The notes under the pieces: generated by a model
Told to the model about the DNA's origin: nothing
The model's database searches: none
What the model saw: the letters and a program-made list of their open reading frames with translations, nothing else
Translations under genes and position numbers: made by a program
In this document: piece after piece, positions 8,089 to 15,244 of the stretch
How the letters are laid out: each line of letters starts with the position of its first letter
Position numbering within the stretch: the stretch's first letter is position 1
NCBI GenBank assembly: GCA_910579015.1
Contig: CAJTRO010000062.1
Coordinates: forward strand, 1 to 18,667
Direction: 5' to 3'
Source of the DNA: an uncultured Dorea sp.
GTDB lineage: Bacteria > Bacillota_A > Clostridia > Lachnospirales > Lachnospiraceae
Length of the DNA stretch: 18,667 nt

Positions 8089-9036
8089 ATGAATTTCTTT
8101 ACCGTACAGTCAATAGGCGCATATACAAGGAATATGGAGATGCAGTTGAAGTGGCAGCAGAAGAAGGAGAGCAGCGATTTCACTGCCGATGGAAGCACGA
8201 AGCTGGATTCGGTCGCAAGACAGGCCGAGGAGATCAGGCTGTCCCAGGCAGACGGATCTGCCAAGCTTGCGTCGCAGATCCGGTCAAAGCTTGCGAACGG
8301 ACAGAAGCTTACACTGGAGGAGATGGAGTATCTGGAGAAGCACGATCCTCAGACTTATCAGAAGGTTAAAGCGATTGAGGCCGAGAAGAAGAACTATGAG
8401 AAGGAACTGAAGAAGTGTAAGACGAAGGAAGAGGTTCAGCGTGCGCGGATGAACCACACGGCAGCTTCTCTGAGTGCGGTGAATAATATCAAGAATAATC
8501 CTGCCATACCAGAAGAGAAGAAGCTGGAGCTGATCTGGCAGGAGCATATGAAGAATATGGCGCTTGAGGAGATCACGAAAGAATTCGTGGAGAGCGGCAG
8601 ATACGCGAAGCTTCCGACAGAGGCCGAGAAGGCAGAGGCGGAGAAGGAGATCAAGGAAGCAAAAGAAGCTGAGCTTGGAATCGAAGATCCGGCAGAGGAT
8701 ATGGAAGATGAGGATCCGTCACAGGATGAGATTGACACAGAGCACGTGAAGGAAGAGGTTCTGTCTGATCCGGCAGGTCATGCGAAGGAAGAGGTTCTGT
8801 CTGATCCGGCAGGTCATGCGAAGGAGAGTCTTGCGGCTGACAAGGCGAAGGCGGTGGCAATCCACGAAGCACAGCTTAAGAGCCGGGAGGTTCTGAACGG
8901 CCACAGGAAGACACGCATGGAGGCTGAGACGACACCGGAGGCCCTGAAGGTGAAGCGTGCCAGGGCGCAGGCGGCATATAATGAGAACAGGGACGATACA
9001 GTGTCAAGACAGCTGTATGATGTGAAGGTAAAGTAA
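8089..9036 (+). CDS. Uncharacterised hydrophilic coiled-coil protein with a tandem duplication
   Basis: This 315-residue protein is strongly charged and predicted to be largely helical. It has no signal peptide or membrane segment, so it is probably cytoplasmic. The N-terminal 40 residues (MNFFTVQSIGAYTRNMEMQL) are less charged. The middle (residues 60-205) is rich in K and E with heptad-like spacing, a region at about 203-218 is very acidic (EDPAEDMEDEDPSQDE), and residues 221-244 are two identical copies of KEEVLSDPAGHA. It has its own promoter, a very good ribosome binding site and a strong terminator, so it is a monocistronic, probably well-expressed gene. I cannot name the family and infer no function. 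Base composition matches the host genes. Confidence 0.85.
   Translation: MNFFTVQSIGAYTRNMEMQLKWQQKKESSDFTADGSTKLDSVARQAEEIRLSQADGSAKLASQIRSKLANGQKLTLEEMEYLEKHDPQTYQKVKAIEAEKKNYEKELKKCKTKEEVQRARMNHTAASLSAVNNIKNNPAIPEEKKLELIWQEHMKNMALEEITKEFVESGRYAKLPTEAEKAEAEKEIKEAKEAELGIEDPAEDMEDEDPSQDEIDTEHVKEEVLSDPAGHAKEEVLSDPAGHAKESLAADKAKAVAIHEAQLKSREVLNGHRKTRMEAETTPEALKVKRARAQAAYNENRDDTVSRQLYDVKVK
8748..8819 (+). repeat. Exact 2 x 36-nt tandem repeat inside a coding region
   Basis: Two identical 36-base units, 8748-8783 and 8784-8819, encode two copies of KEEVLSDPAGHA. The first bases of a third unit (GAAGGA) follow at 8820. The exact identity at DNA level, including synonymous sites, indicates a recent duplication or copy-number variation by slippage. 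The unit is a multiple of three, so changes keep the frame. Confidence 0.97.
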
Positions 9037-9044
9037 GAATACTG

Positions 9045-9106
9045 ACGGAGGCTGGCGCAAAACCGCAGATATGTTTCTGGGTTTTGCGCCGGCCTCCGTT
9101 CTTTTT
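9045..9106 (+). terminator. Strong intrinsic terminator after the 8089 gene
   Basis: A 20-bp stem pairs 9045-9064 (ACGGAGGCTGGCG...) with 9080-9099 (...CGCCGGCCTCCGT) with a single G-T wobble, across a 15-base loop, followed by TTCTTTTT. It lies just after the stop at 9036. The convergent FAD dehydrogenase ends at 9171, and the stem might also stop that transcript, but no T-tract follows it in that direction. Confidence 0.95.
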
Positions 9107-9170
9107 GTGCCGGTCTTGTATATAACAGATCCCTATAGACAAGCGCCGGCAGTGCAGTCAGGATCAGGGA

Positions 9171-10541
9171 TCATATATTTTTTGCAATATGCCGTGCCAC
9201 ATACACTCCGCTTGCCGAAGCGTGGGAGAGTGAATGGGTAACGCCGCTTCCGTCTCCGATGATGTAGAGTCCCTTGTACCGGCTTTCCAGATTTTCATCC
9301 AGCTCCACTTCCATATTGTAGAATTTTACCTCTACGCCATAGAGAAGGGTGTCGTCATTGGCGGTTCCCGGAGCGATCTTGTCCAGGGCGTAGATCATCT
9401 CCATGATGCCGTCTAAGATCCTCTTGGGAAGTACAAGGCTTAAGTCGCCTGGGGTGGCGGCGAGGGTAGGCGTCACCAGACCTTCCTGGATCCGGTTGGC
9501 CGTGCTTCTTCTTCCTCTGACCAGATCGCCGAAACGCTGTACGATCACGCCTCCGCCGAGCATATTAGAAAGTCTGGCAATGCTTTCCCCGTATCCGTTG
9601 CTGTCCTTGAAAGGTTCGGAGAAATGCTTTGCGACCAGCAGTGCAAAATTCGTATTCTCGGTCTGGTGTTCAGCGTCCTCATAGCTGTGTCCGTTAACAG
9701 TGACGATACCGTTGGTGTTTTCATTTACCACAATACCATATGGGTTCATGCAGAAGGTACGTACATTGTCTTCGAATTTCTCCGTGCGGTAGACGATCTT
9801 GCTCTCATACAGTTCATCCGTCAGATGTGAGAAGATGACGGCCGGAAGCTCCACGCGGACGCCGATATCCACACGATTTGATCTGGTCGGGATATCAAGC
9901 TCGTGACAGATCTTCTCCATCCATTTGCTTCCGCTCCGTCCAACGGAGACGATGCATTCGCGGCAGTCGGCCGTGTGTTCTTTGTAGTGAACGCGGTATC
10001 CGTCATCCGTGCATTCCAGGCTGTCGACTGCGGTATTAAAATAGAAATCAACCTTATCTTTAAGCTCTTCGTATAACTGTTCCAGAACCACATAATTAAT
10101 ATCTGTTCCGAGGTGGCGCACGGAAGCGTCCAGAAGCTTCAGCTTGTTCTGTAGGCAGACCTTCTTGAACTGTGTTCCGGCCGTAGAATACATCCTGGTC
10201 TTCTCCCCGCCGTGAGAGGTGTTGATATCGTCGACATAGCGCATCAGCTCAAGGGCCTGATCCTTGCCGATATATTCATAGAGAGTGCCTCCGAAATCAT
10301 TGGTGATATTGTATTTCCCGTCGGAAAACGCGCCCGCGCCTCCAAACCCATTCATGATCGCACAGGTTTTACATTTGATACAGGACTTGACCTTCTTGCC
10401 GTCAATGGGGCAATGCCTGTCCTTAAGCGGGACGCCTGCCTCGAAGACGGCAAGCTTAAGACTGCTGTTTAGCCGGATCAGTTCGTAGGCCGAGAAGATC
10501 CCGCCGGGGCCTGCGCCTACTATGATTACATCATATTTCAT
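9171..10541 (-). CDS. FAD-dependent dehydrogenase, COG2509 type
   Basis: The 456-residue flavoprotein begins with a Rossmann dinucleotide-binding motif (DVIIVGAGPGG, GxGxxG at residues 9-14) and ends with the second FAD contact GLYIIGDGSGVTHSLSHA, typical of the uncharacterised NAD(FAD)-dependent dehydrogenase family. A cysteine group C44-x9-C54-x2-C57-x2-C60 precedes a glycine-rich NGFGGAGAFSDGK segment, and may bind a metal or iron-sulphur cluster. Its substrate is unknown. The ATG at 10541 is chosen over one at 10580 because AAAGGAG lies about 8 bases upstream of it. The upstream leader contains a promoter and a purine riboswitch, which links expression to a purine ligand, probably guanine, and hints that the enzyme acts in purine or related redox metabolism (inference). 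Confidence 0.92.
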   Translation of the reverse strand: MKYDVIIVGAGPGGIFSAYELIRLNSSLKLAVFEAGVPLKDRHCPIDGKKVKSCIKCKTCAIMNGFGGAGAFSDGKYNITNDFGGTLYEYIGKDQALELMRYVDDINTSHGGEKTRMYSTAGTQFKKVCLQNKLKLLDASVRHLGTDINYVVLEQLYEELKDKVDFYFNTAVDSLECTDDGYRVHYKEHTADCRECIVSVGRSGSKWMEKICHELDIPTRSNRVDIGVRVELPAVIFSHLTDELYESKIVYRTEKFEDNVRTFCMNPYGIVVNENTNGIVTVNGHSYEDAEHQTENTNFALLVAKHFSEPFKDSNGYGESIARLSNMLGGGVIVQRFGDLVRGRRSTANRIQEGLVTPTLAATPGDLSLVLPKRILDGIMEMIYALDKIAPGTANDDTLLYGVEVKFYNMEVELDENLESRYKGLYIIGDGSGVTHSLSHASASGVYVARHIAKNI

Positions 10542-10559
10542 AATGTGTTGCTCCTTTCT

Positions 10560-10633
10560 AAAAAATGCCATAACATTCAACTGTAAGTATCTGGCCGATC
10601 CAAAGACCAGAACTTGTAGTCAACTGTTACGGC
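10560..10633 (-). terminator. Candidate riboswitch expression platform (terminator)
   Basis: On the minus strand GCCGTAACA (10633-10625, the L3/P3 part of the aptamer) can pair with TGTTATGGC (10575-10567) with one G-U pair, and is followed by a T6 run (10565-10560). A nested hairpin (TCTGGTC/GGCCAGA) fills part of the loop. Forming this stem would dissolve P3, so ligand binding and termination would exclude each other. The loop is long, so the folding is a proposal. Confidence 0.45.
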
Positions 10634-10675
10634 AGTTGGTAGAAACGCTCATCCAATCATGAACTTATACAAGTT
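10611..10675 (-). promoter_or_regulatory. Purine riboswitch aptamer (guanine-type)
   Basis: On the minus strand the leader folds as a three-way junction. P1 is AACTTGTA with TACAAGTT (8 bp), P2 is GTTCAT with ATGAGC, and P3 is AACTG with CAGTT. Junction sequences match the purine class: TAA in J1/2, GTTTCTACC in J2/3 and GACTA in J3/1. The pyrimidine at the specificity position (C74 equivalent) is C, which predicts guanine or hypoxanthine, not adenine. L2 (GATTGG) ends in GG and L3 (CCGTAA) starts with CC, allowing the loop-loop kissing pairs, though each loop is one base shorter than in the xpt example. It lies between a strong promoter and the FAD dehydrogenase. Confidence 0.93.
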
Positions 10676-10688
10676 GTATTTCAATTCA

Positions 10689-10717
10689 ATTATAGAGAGG
10701 TATCTGTATTTCGTCAA
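10689..10717 (-). promoter_or_regulatory. Sigma-A promoter of the FAD dehydrogenase
   Basis: Read on the minus strand, TTGACG (10717-10712) and TATAAT (10694-10689) are separated by exactly 17 bases. The start of transcription falls near 10682, only a few bases before the riboswitch P1 stem. The -35 box contains the stop codon of the upstream MATE gene, so the two units are packed back to back on the same strand. Confidence 0.88.
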
Positions 10718-12033
10718 GGCATATTTTTCTTATAATGAAGGAACAGCGCCCCTGTAAGCATCAGACACAGCCCTTCTGCCAGTGTAGCTGCCTGCCAGAT
10801 GCCGTTTCCGCCGAAAAGAGCCGTCAGCAGTCCCAGACTGAGGGCAACGAAGAGGAAGCCCCTCCCAAGGGAAACAGCCATGGCGGACTTGGGATATTCC
10901 ACCGCAGTGAAGAAACCACCGATGATGATATTAAACCCGCAGAGCAGAAATGAATAGGAAAAGGTGTAGAAAACACTCACGGAGGCTCTGCGCAGTTCCG
11001 TCATTTCCGGGGAGATGAACAGCCCGACTAAGGGGACTGCGATACTCCGGGATATGATGAACGCGATGACGGAGAAAACCGTGCCAAAGGTAAGTGCATA
11101 TCTTAACAGCCGGTGATACTTGTCCGGACTTCCTTTACCGTAGTAATAGCTGACCAGCGGCTGGATTCCCTGTGCGATACCGGCCATGGACATTACGATG
11201 ATGGTGCTGACATAGGTGACGATGGTGTAGCTGACGATAAATTCCTCGTCAAGATACGTAAGGATCGCGTGGTTGAACAGGAAGATCACGATTCCTGCCG
11301 AGAATTCTGTAATTCCAGAGGATAATCCGGTCTTTACCGTCCGCCAGGCAAGAGACGGCGACGGGGTGAAGCGGATCAGCTTCATGTGTGTCCTGCTGCT
11401 GCAAAAATGAGTCAGATACAGAAGGACCACGGCCAGCTGGGACATGCCGGTTGCAAATGCCGCGCCCCAGACGCCTTTGTGGAATACCATCACGAACAGA
11501 TAGTCAAGGATACAGTTTAACACGGCTCCGGCTGTGACGATGATAGTTGCCGTCATGGGATAGCCGTCGGTCTTTATCAGTATTTCCAGTGAATAAGAGC
11601 AGATGAAGAAGACACTGAAACTGGCGATGGTTGTAATGTATGTCCGGACGTATTCGACCGTAAGGCTTGTGGCGCCGAGAAACAGGGCGATATCTTCGGA
11701 TTTCCAGAGTACGATGGCTGTGATCAGGGATGATACCAGGATGACTGTCAGGATATTCTGGGTAAATACTTCGTTGGCTCTTTCGTCTTCTTTTTTCCCG
11801 AGCAGGATGGCAATGATGGTGGAAGAACCCACGGCAAACATCAGGGCGGCGGAGAATAAGAAGGTTACAAACGGCATGGCGATATTGACGCCGGACAGCG
11901 CAAGCTCTGACACGCCTCTGGCCACAAACAGGCCGTCGATCATCGTGTACAGGGCGTAAACCCACTGTGCGGTCAGTGACGGAATGATAAAACGAAAAAA
12001 ATCATGCTTTAATGATCTGCCTTCCAGCTTCAT
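10714..12033 (-). CDS. MATE-family efflux transporter
   Basis: A 439-residue inner-membrane protein with about twelve hydrophobic segments and the two-fold repeat of MATE antiporters, which export drugs or other cations using a Na+ or H+ gradient. The N-terminal FFRFIIPSLTAQWVYALYTMIDGLFVARGVSELALSG block is typical of the MepA/DinF-like MATE branch. Length fits the family. The ATG at 12033 has AAAGGAGG about 8 bases upstream. The promoter has a MerR-type layout, and a MerR regulator with a multidrug-type effector domain is encoded nearby at 13445, which supports drug-inducible expression (inference). The substrate is not predictable. Confidence 0.93.
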   Translation of the reverse strand: MKLEGRSLKHDFFRFIIPSLTAQWVYALYTMIDGLFVARGVSELALSGVNIAMPFVTFLFSAALMFAVGSSTIIAILLGKKEDERANEVFTQNILTVILVSSLITAIVLWKSEDIALFLGATSLTVEYVRTYITTIASFSVFFICSYSLEILIKTDGYPMTATIIVTAGAVLNCILDYLFVMVFHKGVWGAAFATGMSQLAVVLLYLTHFCSSRTHMKLIRFTPSPSLAWRTVKTGLSSGITEFSAGIVIFLFNHAILTYLDEEFIVSYTIVTYVSTIIVMSMAGIAQGIQPLVSYYYGKGSPDKYHRLLRYALTFGTVFSVIAFIISRSIAVPLVGLFISPEMTELRRASVSVFYTFSYSFLLCGFNIIIGGFFTAVEYPKSAMAVSLGRGFLFVALSLGLLTALFGGNGIWQAATLAEGLCLMLTGALFLHYKKNMP

Positions 12034-12068
12034 AGACAGAACCTCCTTTGGGTGTGTATTTATCCGTT

Positions 12069-12099
12069 ATTCTAAACCTTAGTATCATACTAAGGTCAA
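12069..12099 (-). promoter_or_regulatory. MerR-type promoter/operator of the MATE gene
   Basis: On the minus strand -35 TTGACC (12099-12094) and -10 TAGAAT (12074-12069) are separated by 19 bases, too long for unaided sigma-A use. The spacer holds a perfect dyad at 12076-12096: ACCTTAGTAT, a single centre base, then ATACTAAGGT. A 19-bp spacer filled with a dyad is the hallmark of promoters activated by MerR-family proteins that untwist the DNA. Confidence 0.85.
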
Positions 12100-12113
12100 G
12101 AACTTTTTTAGAA

Positions 12114-12142
12114 TTGTTTTTATATGTGTTTTCCTTTATAAT
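12114..12142 (+). promoter_or_regulatory. Candidate promoter of the binding-protein/merR/yitT operon
   Basis: A -35-like TTGTTT (12114-12119) and a perfect -10 TATAAT (12137-12142) have a 17-base spacer. Transcription would start near 12149, which favours the ATG at 12178 over the one at 12157. It is divergent from the MATE promoter and about 20 bases from its operator. Confidence 0.6.
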
Positions 12143-12177
12143 AGAAGCAGTCAAAGATGGGATTCGGGGTGAATGGG

Positions 12178-13461
12178 ATGTTGTTTATCATATTTTTATG
12201 GGTGTTTTTGGGGATGCTGGCAGGAGGGCTCCTGCTGATCAGGCAAAGGGAACCTATTCTGGGCAAGAGTATCCTGACGGTCTTGATACTGCTTCTTGCT
12301 GTACCGGCCGCATATCTTGCGATAGGGATCGCATCACTGACGCTCCAGGCGTTCCTTCAGGTATCGCCGAAGCGGTATGTTGCGGTTCTGTGCGGTATAG
12401 CGGCGCTGGTGATATGCGTGCTGCTCTGTCTTCTTTGGGGCGTCCTTAAGAGAAAGAAGGTCTATGTTCCGATCTGTGTCCTAAGCGGGCTCCTGCTGCT
12501 TGCATTGGGGGGAAATGCGGCTTATGACATCTATCAGAGAAGCATACCGGAGATGGGGGAGAAGAATGATCTTCTATACGCCTATGCGCCTTATGGCAGT
12601 GAAAGCAAGGTCTATATCCCTGACGGTGAGCCGAAGATCCGGTTTACGCAGGACATACCGAGAATGGACGGCGCGACGGCTCTCTACCCGGTTTATTCGT
12701 CATTTGCGAGAATGGTCTGTCCAAGAGAGGTTCTTGAGGGTGAGGACTATGAGATTTATACCAATGATTACCTGCGCTGTACCAAGACGCCCGAGGCATA
12801 TAAGAATCTGGCCGAGGGAGAGGTGGATGTGATCTTCGCGGCGGCGCCGTCGAAGGAACAGACGGCATATGCCAAGAGCCTGGGGGTGGAATTCGAGATG
12901 ACGCCCATCGGCCGGGAAGCATTCGTATTTTTTGTAAATGCCCAAAATCCCCTGGAGGAGATTACGACAGAGCAGATCCGGGGGATCTATTCCGGAGAGA
13001 TTACGCGCTGGGATGAGCTGGGCGTAAAGGGCTTAGGAGAGATCCGGGCGTTTCAGAGAAGCGAGGGAAGCGGAAGCCAGAGTACCCTTGAGAAGCTGAT
13101 GGAAGGCAGGCAGTTGATGGAAGCGCCGAAGAAAGACGTGGTGGATATGATGTCGGGAATCATAGAGCGGACGGCTGATTACAAGAATTACAGGAATGCG
13201 ATCGGCTTTTCTTTCCGCTTCTATTCGATGGAGATGCTCCAGAATGACCAGATCAGACTGCTGCGGGTAGACGGCATTTCTCCGGTGGAAGAAAATATCG
13301 AGAACGGGACGTATCCGCTGGCGTCAGATTTTTACGCGGTCATAAGGACGGATGCAAGCGAGAACACAAGAAAGCTTGTGGAATGGATACAGGGAGAGCA
13401 GGGACAGGATATAGTGAAGGGGACGGGGTATACTCCGATTGATAATGAAAGAGTATTTTAA
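12178..13461 (+). CDS. Membrane-anchored PstS-like substrate-binding protein
   Basis: A 427-residue protein with two parts. The first 115 or so residues hold four hydrophobic segments (starting MLFIIFLWVFLGMLAGG, SILTVLILLLAVPAAY, VAVLCGIAALVICVLL and VPICVLSGLLLLALGG). The rest is a PstS-like periplasmic-binding domain: DGATALYPVYSSFA, EVDVIFAAAPS, EITTEQIRGIYSGEITRWDELG and the anion-loop-like RSEGSGSQSTLEKLM are all typical of phosphate-binding PstS homologues. It probably presents a ligand-binding domain outside the cell, fixed in the membrane. No ABC permease lies beside it, so a sensory or accessory role is as likely as transport. The start at 12178 follows GGGGTGA; 12157 and GTG 12169 are alternatives. 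The stop overlaps the next gene by 17 bases. Confidence 0.85.
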   Translation: MLFIIFLWVFLGMLAGGLLLIRQREPILGKSILTVLILLLAVPAAYLAIGIASLTLQAFLQVSPKRYVAVLCGIAALVICVLLCLLWGVLKRKKVYVPICVLSGLLLLALGGNAAYDIYQRSIPEMGEKNDLLYAYAPYGSESKVYIPDGEPKIRFTQDIPRMDGATALYPVYSSFARMVCPREVLEGEDYEIYTNDYLRCTKTPEAYKNLAEGEVDVIFAAAPSKEQTAYAKSLGVEFEMTPIGREAFVFFVNAQNPLEEITTEQIRGIYSGEITRWDELGVKGLGEIRAFQRSEGSGSQSTLEKLMEGRQLMEAPKKDVVDMMSGIIERTADYKNYRNAIGFSFRFYSMEMLQNDQIRLLRVDGISPVEENIENGTYPLASDFYAVIRTDASENTRKLVEWIQGEQGQDIVKGTGYTPIDNERVF

Positions 13462-14242
13462 AATAGGAGAAATATCGAAGCTGTATCACATCGGCACAGA
13501 TTCTCTGCGGTATTACGAGAAGATCGGTATCCTTAAGCCCAGGCGGGGAGAGAACCAGTACCGTCTCTACCGGATGGAGGATATATGGAGGCTGAACGTG
13601 ATACGGGAGCTCAGGGAGCTGGGATTTTCCATGGAGCAGATCGGAAGTTATCTCAAGGATCACACCGTCGACAGGGCCAGAAGCCTGTTAGAGGACGAGC
13701 TGAGTATGATCGAAGAGAAGGAGAAGCAGCTGCACGCGCTCAAAAAGAATGTAGAAGAACGGGTTCGCGTGCTGACAGAATGCGCGGATAAGGAGATGGG
13801 CAAGGTGAAGCTTCTAAGACTGCCGGACCGGCGCTGCCACTATATTGCGGAAGGTTATCAGCAGGATGAGGAGATGGATGTGCTGATCAAGCGCCTTATG
13901 AACAAGAATCCAAAGACGCTGTATATCATAGGGAGCAACCGTATCGGTTCTGTGATTACTGCAAAAAGCGCCAGAGCTCACCGGTGCAGGGAGTATTCGG
14001 GAGTGTTCATGATTGACGAAGAAGGAGATACGGTTATCTCGGGCGGAGATTATCTGACACTTTGTTATCACGGAAGCTGTGAACAGAACTACCGTTTCCT
14101 GCCGCAGCTTCTGGAGTATGCCGGAGAGCATCACTATCGTATGGTGAGCGATGTATTCGAGATCCTCTGGGTGGATATCCATGTATCGGAGAAGGAAGAG
14201 GAGCATATCACGGAGTTACAGATCAGGGTGGAAAGACAATAG
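13445..14242 (+). CDS. MerR-family regulator with GyrI/BmrR-like effector domain
   Basis: A 265-residue transcription activator. Residues 1-70 form the MerR winged HTH (YFKIGEISKLYHIGTDSLRYYEKIGIL, then QYRLYRMEDIWRLNVIRELRELGFSMEQIG). Residues 75-110 form the dimerising coiled coil, and about 118-265 a ligand-binding domain ending in FEILWVDIHVSE...ELQIRV, as in BmrR-type multidrug sensors. The ATG at 13445 lies inside the end of the previous gene, with no clear ribosome binding site of its own, so translation is probably coupled. The MerR-type promoter in front of the divergent MATE gene is its most likely target. The ligand is unknown. Confidence 0.9.
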   Translation: MKEYFKIGEISKLYHIGTDSLRYYEKIGILKPRRGENQYRLYRMEDIWRLNVIRELRELGFSMEQIGSYLKDHTVDRARSLLEDELSMIEEKEKQLHALKKNVEERVRVLTECADKEMGKVKLLRLPDRRCHYIAEGYQQDEEMDVLIKRLMNKNPKTLYIIGSNRIGSVITAKSARAHRCREYSGVFMIDEEGDTVISGGDYLTLCYHGSCEQNYRFLPQLLEYAGEHHYRMVSDVFEILWVDIHVSEKEEEHITELQIRVERQ

Positions 14243-14285
14243 ACAAAATGAGATGAAAGTGAAAAACGCTGGGGAGGAAACTAAG

Positions 14286-15176
14286 ATGTTATTGAAGCAT
14301 TTGGACAGGAAGAAAAAAGAGGAGGTGTACCAGACGGTATCCATCGTTGCGGGCTGTCTGATCTATGCGGTCGGCCTGAATATGCTGATCACGCCTCTTG
14401 CACTGTATAACGGCGGGTTTATGGGTATCGCACAGTTGATTCGTACATTCCTGGTCAGTGCAGTGCATATCAAGATACCGCAGGGAATGGATATAGCGGG
14501 AGCGATCTATTATATCATGAATGTCCCGCTGTTCTATATGGGATGGCGGATCATGGGGAAGGAATTCTTCCTGAGATCCTTGTTTGGCACGTCCGTCATC
14601 AGTATCTTTCTGCTGGTGGTGCCGGTGCCGGGGACGCCGATCATCGAAGATTATCTGACGGCCTGTATCATAGGCGGTATCATAGCGGGCTTTGGGAGCG
14701 GCCTGATCCTGAGAGGAAGAGGTTCGGCCGGCGGTCCGGATATCATCGGAGTGTGCTGTTTGAAGAAACGGATCAACTTAAGCGTAGGGCAGGTCAATAT
14801 CTTATTGAATCTGGTGGTGTACGGGATCTGTCTGTTTATGTTCAATATTGAGATCGTGGTGTATTCCCTGATCTATGCGACCGTATTTTCATTGACGGTG
14901 GACAAGGTACATATACAGAATATCAACACGAGCGTAATGATATTTACAAAGAAGCTTGGAATATCCAAGGCGATCATGGAGCAGACCGGGCGCGGGGTGA
15001 CGACCTGGGACGGAGAGGGAGCGTACACGCATATGCGCGCCTATATCCTGTTTGTTATGATCTCGAAGTATGAGGTGAACCAGATTAAGCAGATCGTGCA
15101 CAGCATTGATCCGAATGCGTTTATGATACTGACGGAAGGATCCACTGTGATCGGGAACTTCGAGAAGCGGTTATAA
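14286..15176 (+). CDS. YitT-family (DUF161/DUF2179) membrane protein
   Basis: This 296-residue protein has five to six membrane segments in the first 200 residues (VSIVAGCLIYAVGLNMLITPLALYNGGFMGIAQLI, then LTACIIGGIIAGFGSGLILRGRGSAGGPDIIG), the recognisable YitT core. It ends with a soluble DUF2179 domain of about 80 residues (TSVMIFTKKLGISKAIMEQTGRGVTTWDGEGAYT). The biochemical role of YitT proteins is not established. The ATG at 14286 is chosen because GGAGG (14273-14277) stands 8 bases upstream; the frame is open further upstream with no good site. It follows merR by 43 bases and is the last gene before a terminator. Confidence 0.93.
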   Translation: MLLKHLDRKKKEEVYQTVSIVAGCLIYAVGLNMLITPLALYNGGFMGIAQLIRTFLVSAVHIKIPQGMDIAGAIYYIMNVPLFYMGWRIMGKEFFLRSLFGTSVISIFLLVVPVPGTPIIEDYLTACIIGGIIAGFGSGLILRGRGSAGGPDIIGVCCLKKRINLSVGQVNILLNLVVYGICLFMFNIEIVVYSLIYATVFSLTVDKVHIQNINTSVMIFTKKLGISKAIMEQTGRGVTTWDGEGAYTHMRAYILFVMISKYEVNQIKQIVHSIDPNAFMILTEGSTVIGNFEKRL

Positions 15177-15203
15177 GTGCGCACGATGCACAGCTAATAG
15201 GAC

Positions 15204-15240
15204 AAGGGGCAGGATCGGTATGACCGACAGCCCCTTTTTT
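15204..15240 (+). terminator. Intrinsic terminator after the yitT-like gene
   Basis: A stem AAGGGGC/GCCCCTT (15204-15210 with 15230-15236), with an inner TCGGT/ACCGA helix, is followed by a T6 run. It separates the + strand operon from the convergent minus-strand operon ending at 15245 and may serve both, although the reverse direction has only two T residues after the stem. Confidence 0.88.
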
Positions 15241-15244
15241 GTTG

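Noticed and set aside
8748..8819. CRISPR-like short repeat array
   Set aside because: Only two adjacent units without spacers, inside an open coding frame; it is a coding tandem duplication.
9128..9172. Inverted repeat GATCCCT/AGGGATC as terminator of the FAD dehydrogenase
   Set aside because: A 7-bp stem with a long loop and no T-tract in the minus direction, overlapping the stop codon; too weak to call.
11603..11959. 118-codon + strand frame opposite the MATE gene
   Set aside because: It is a complement-strand shadow of a well-supported MATE frame, with no ribosome binding site and no protein-like features of its own.
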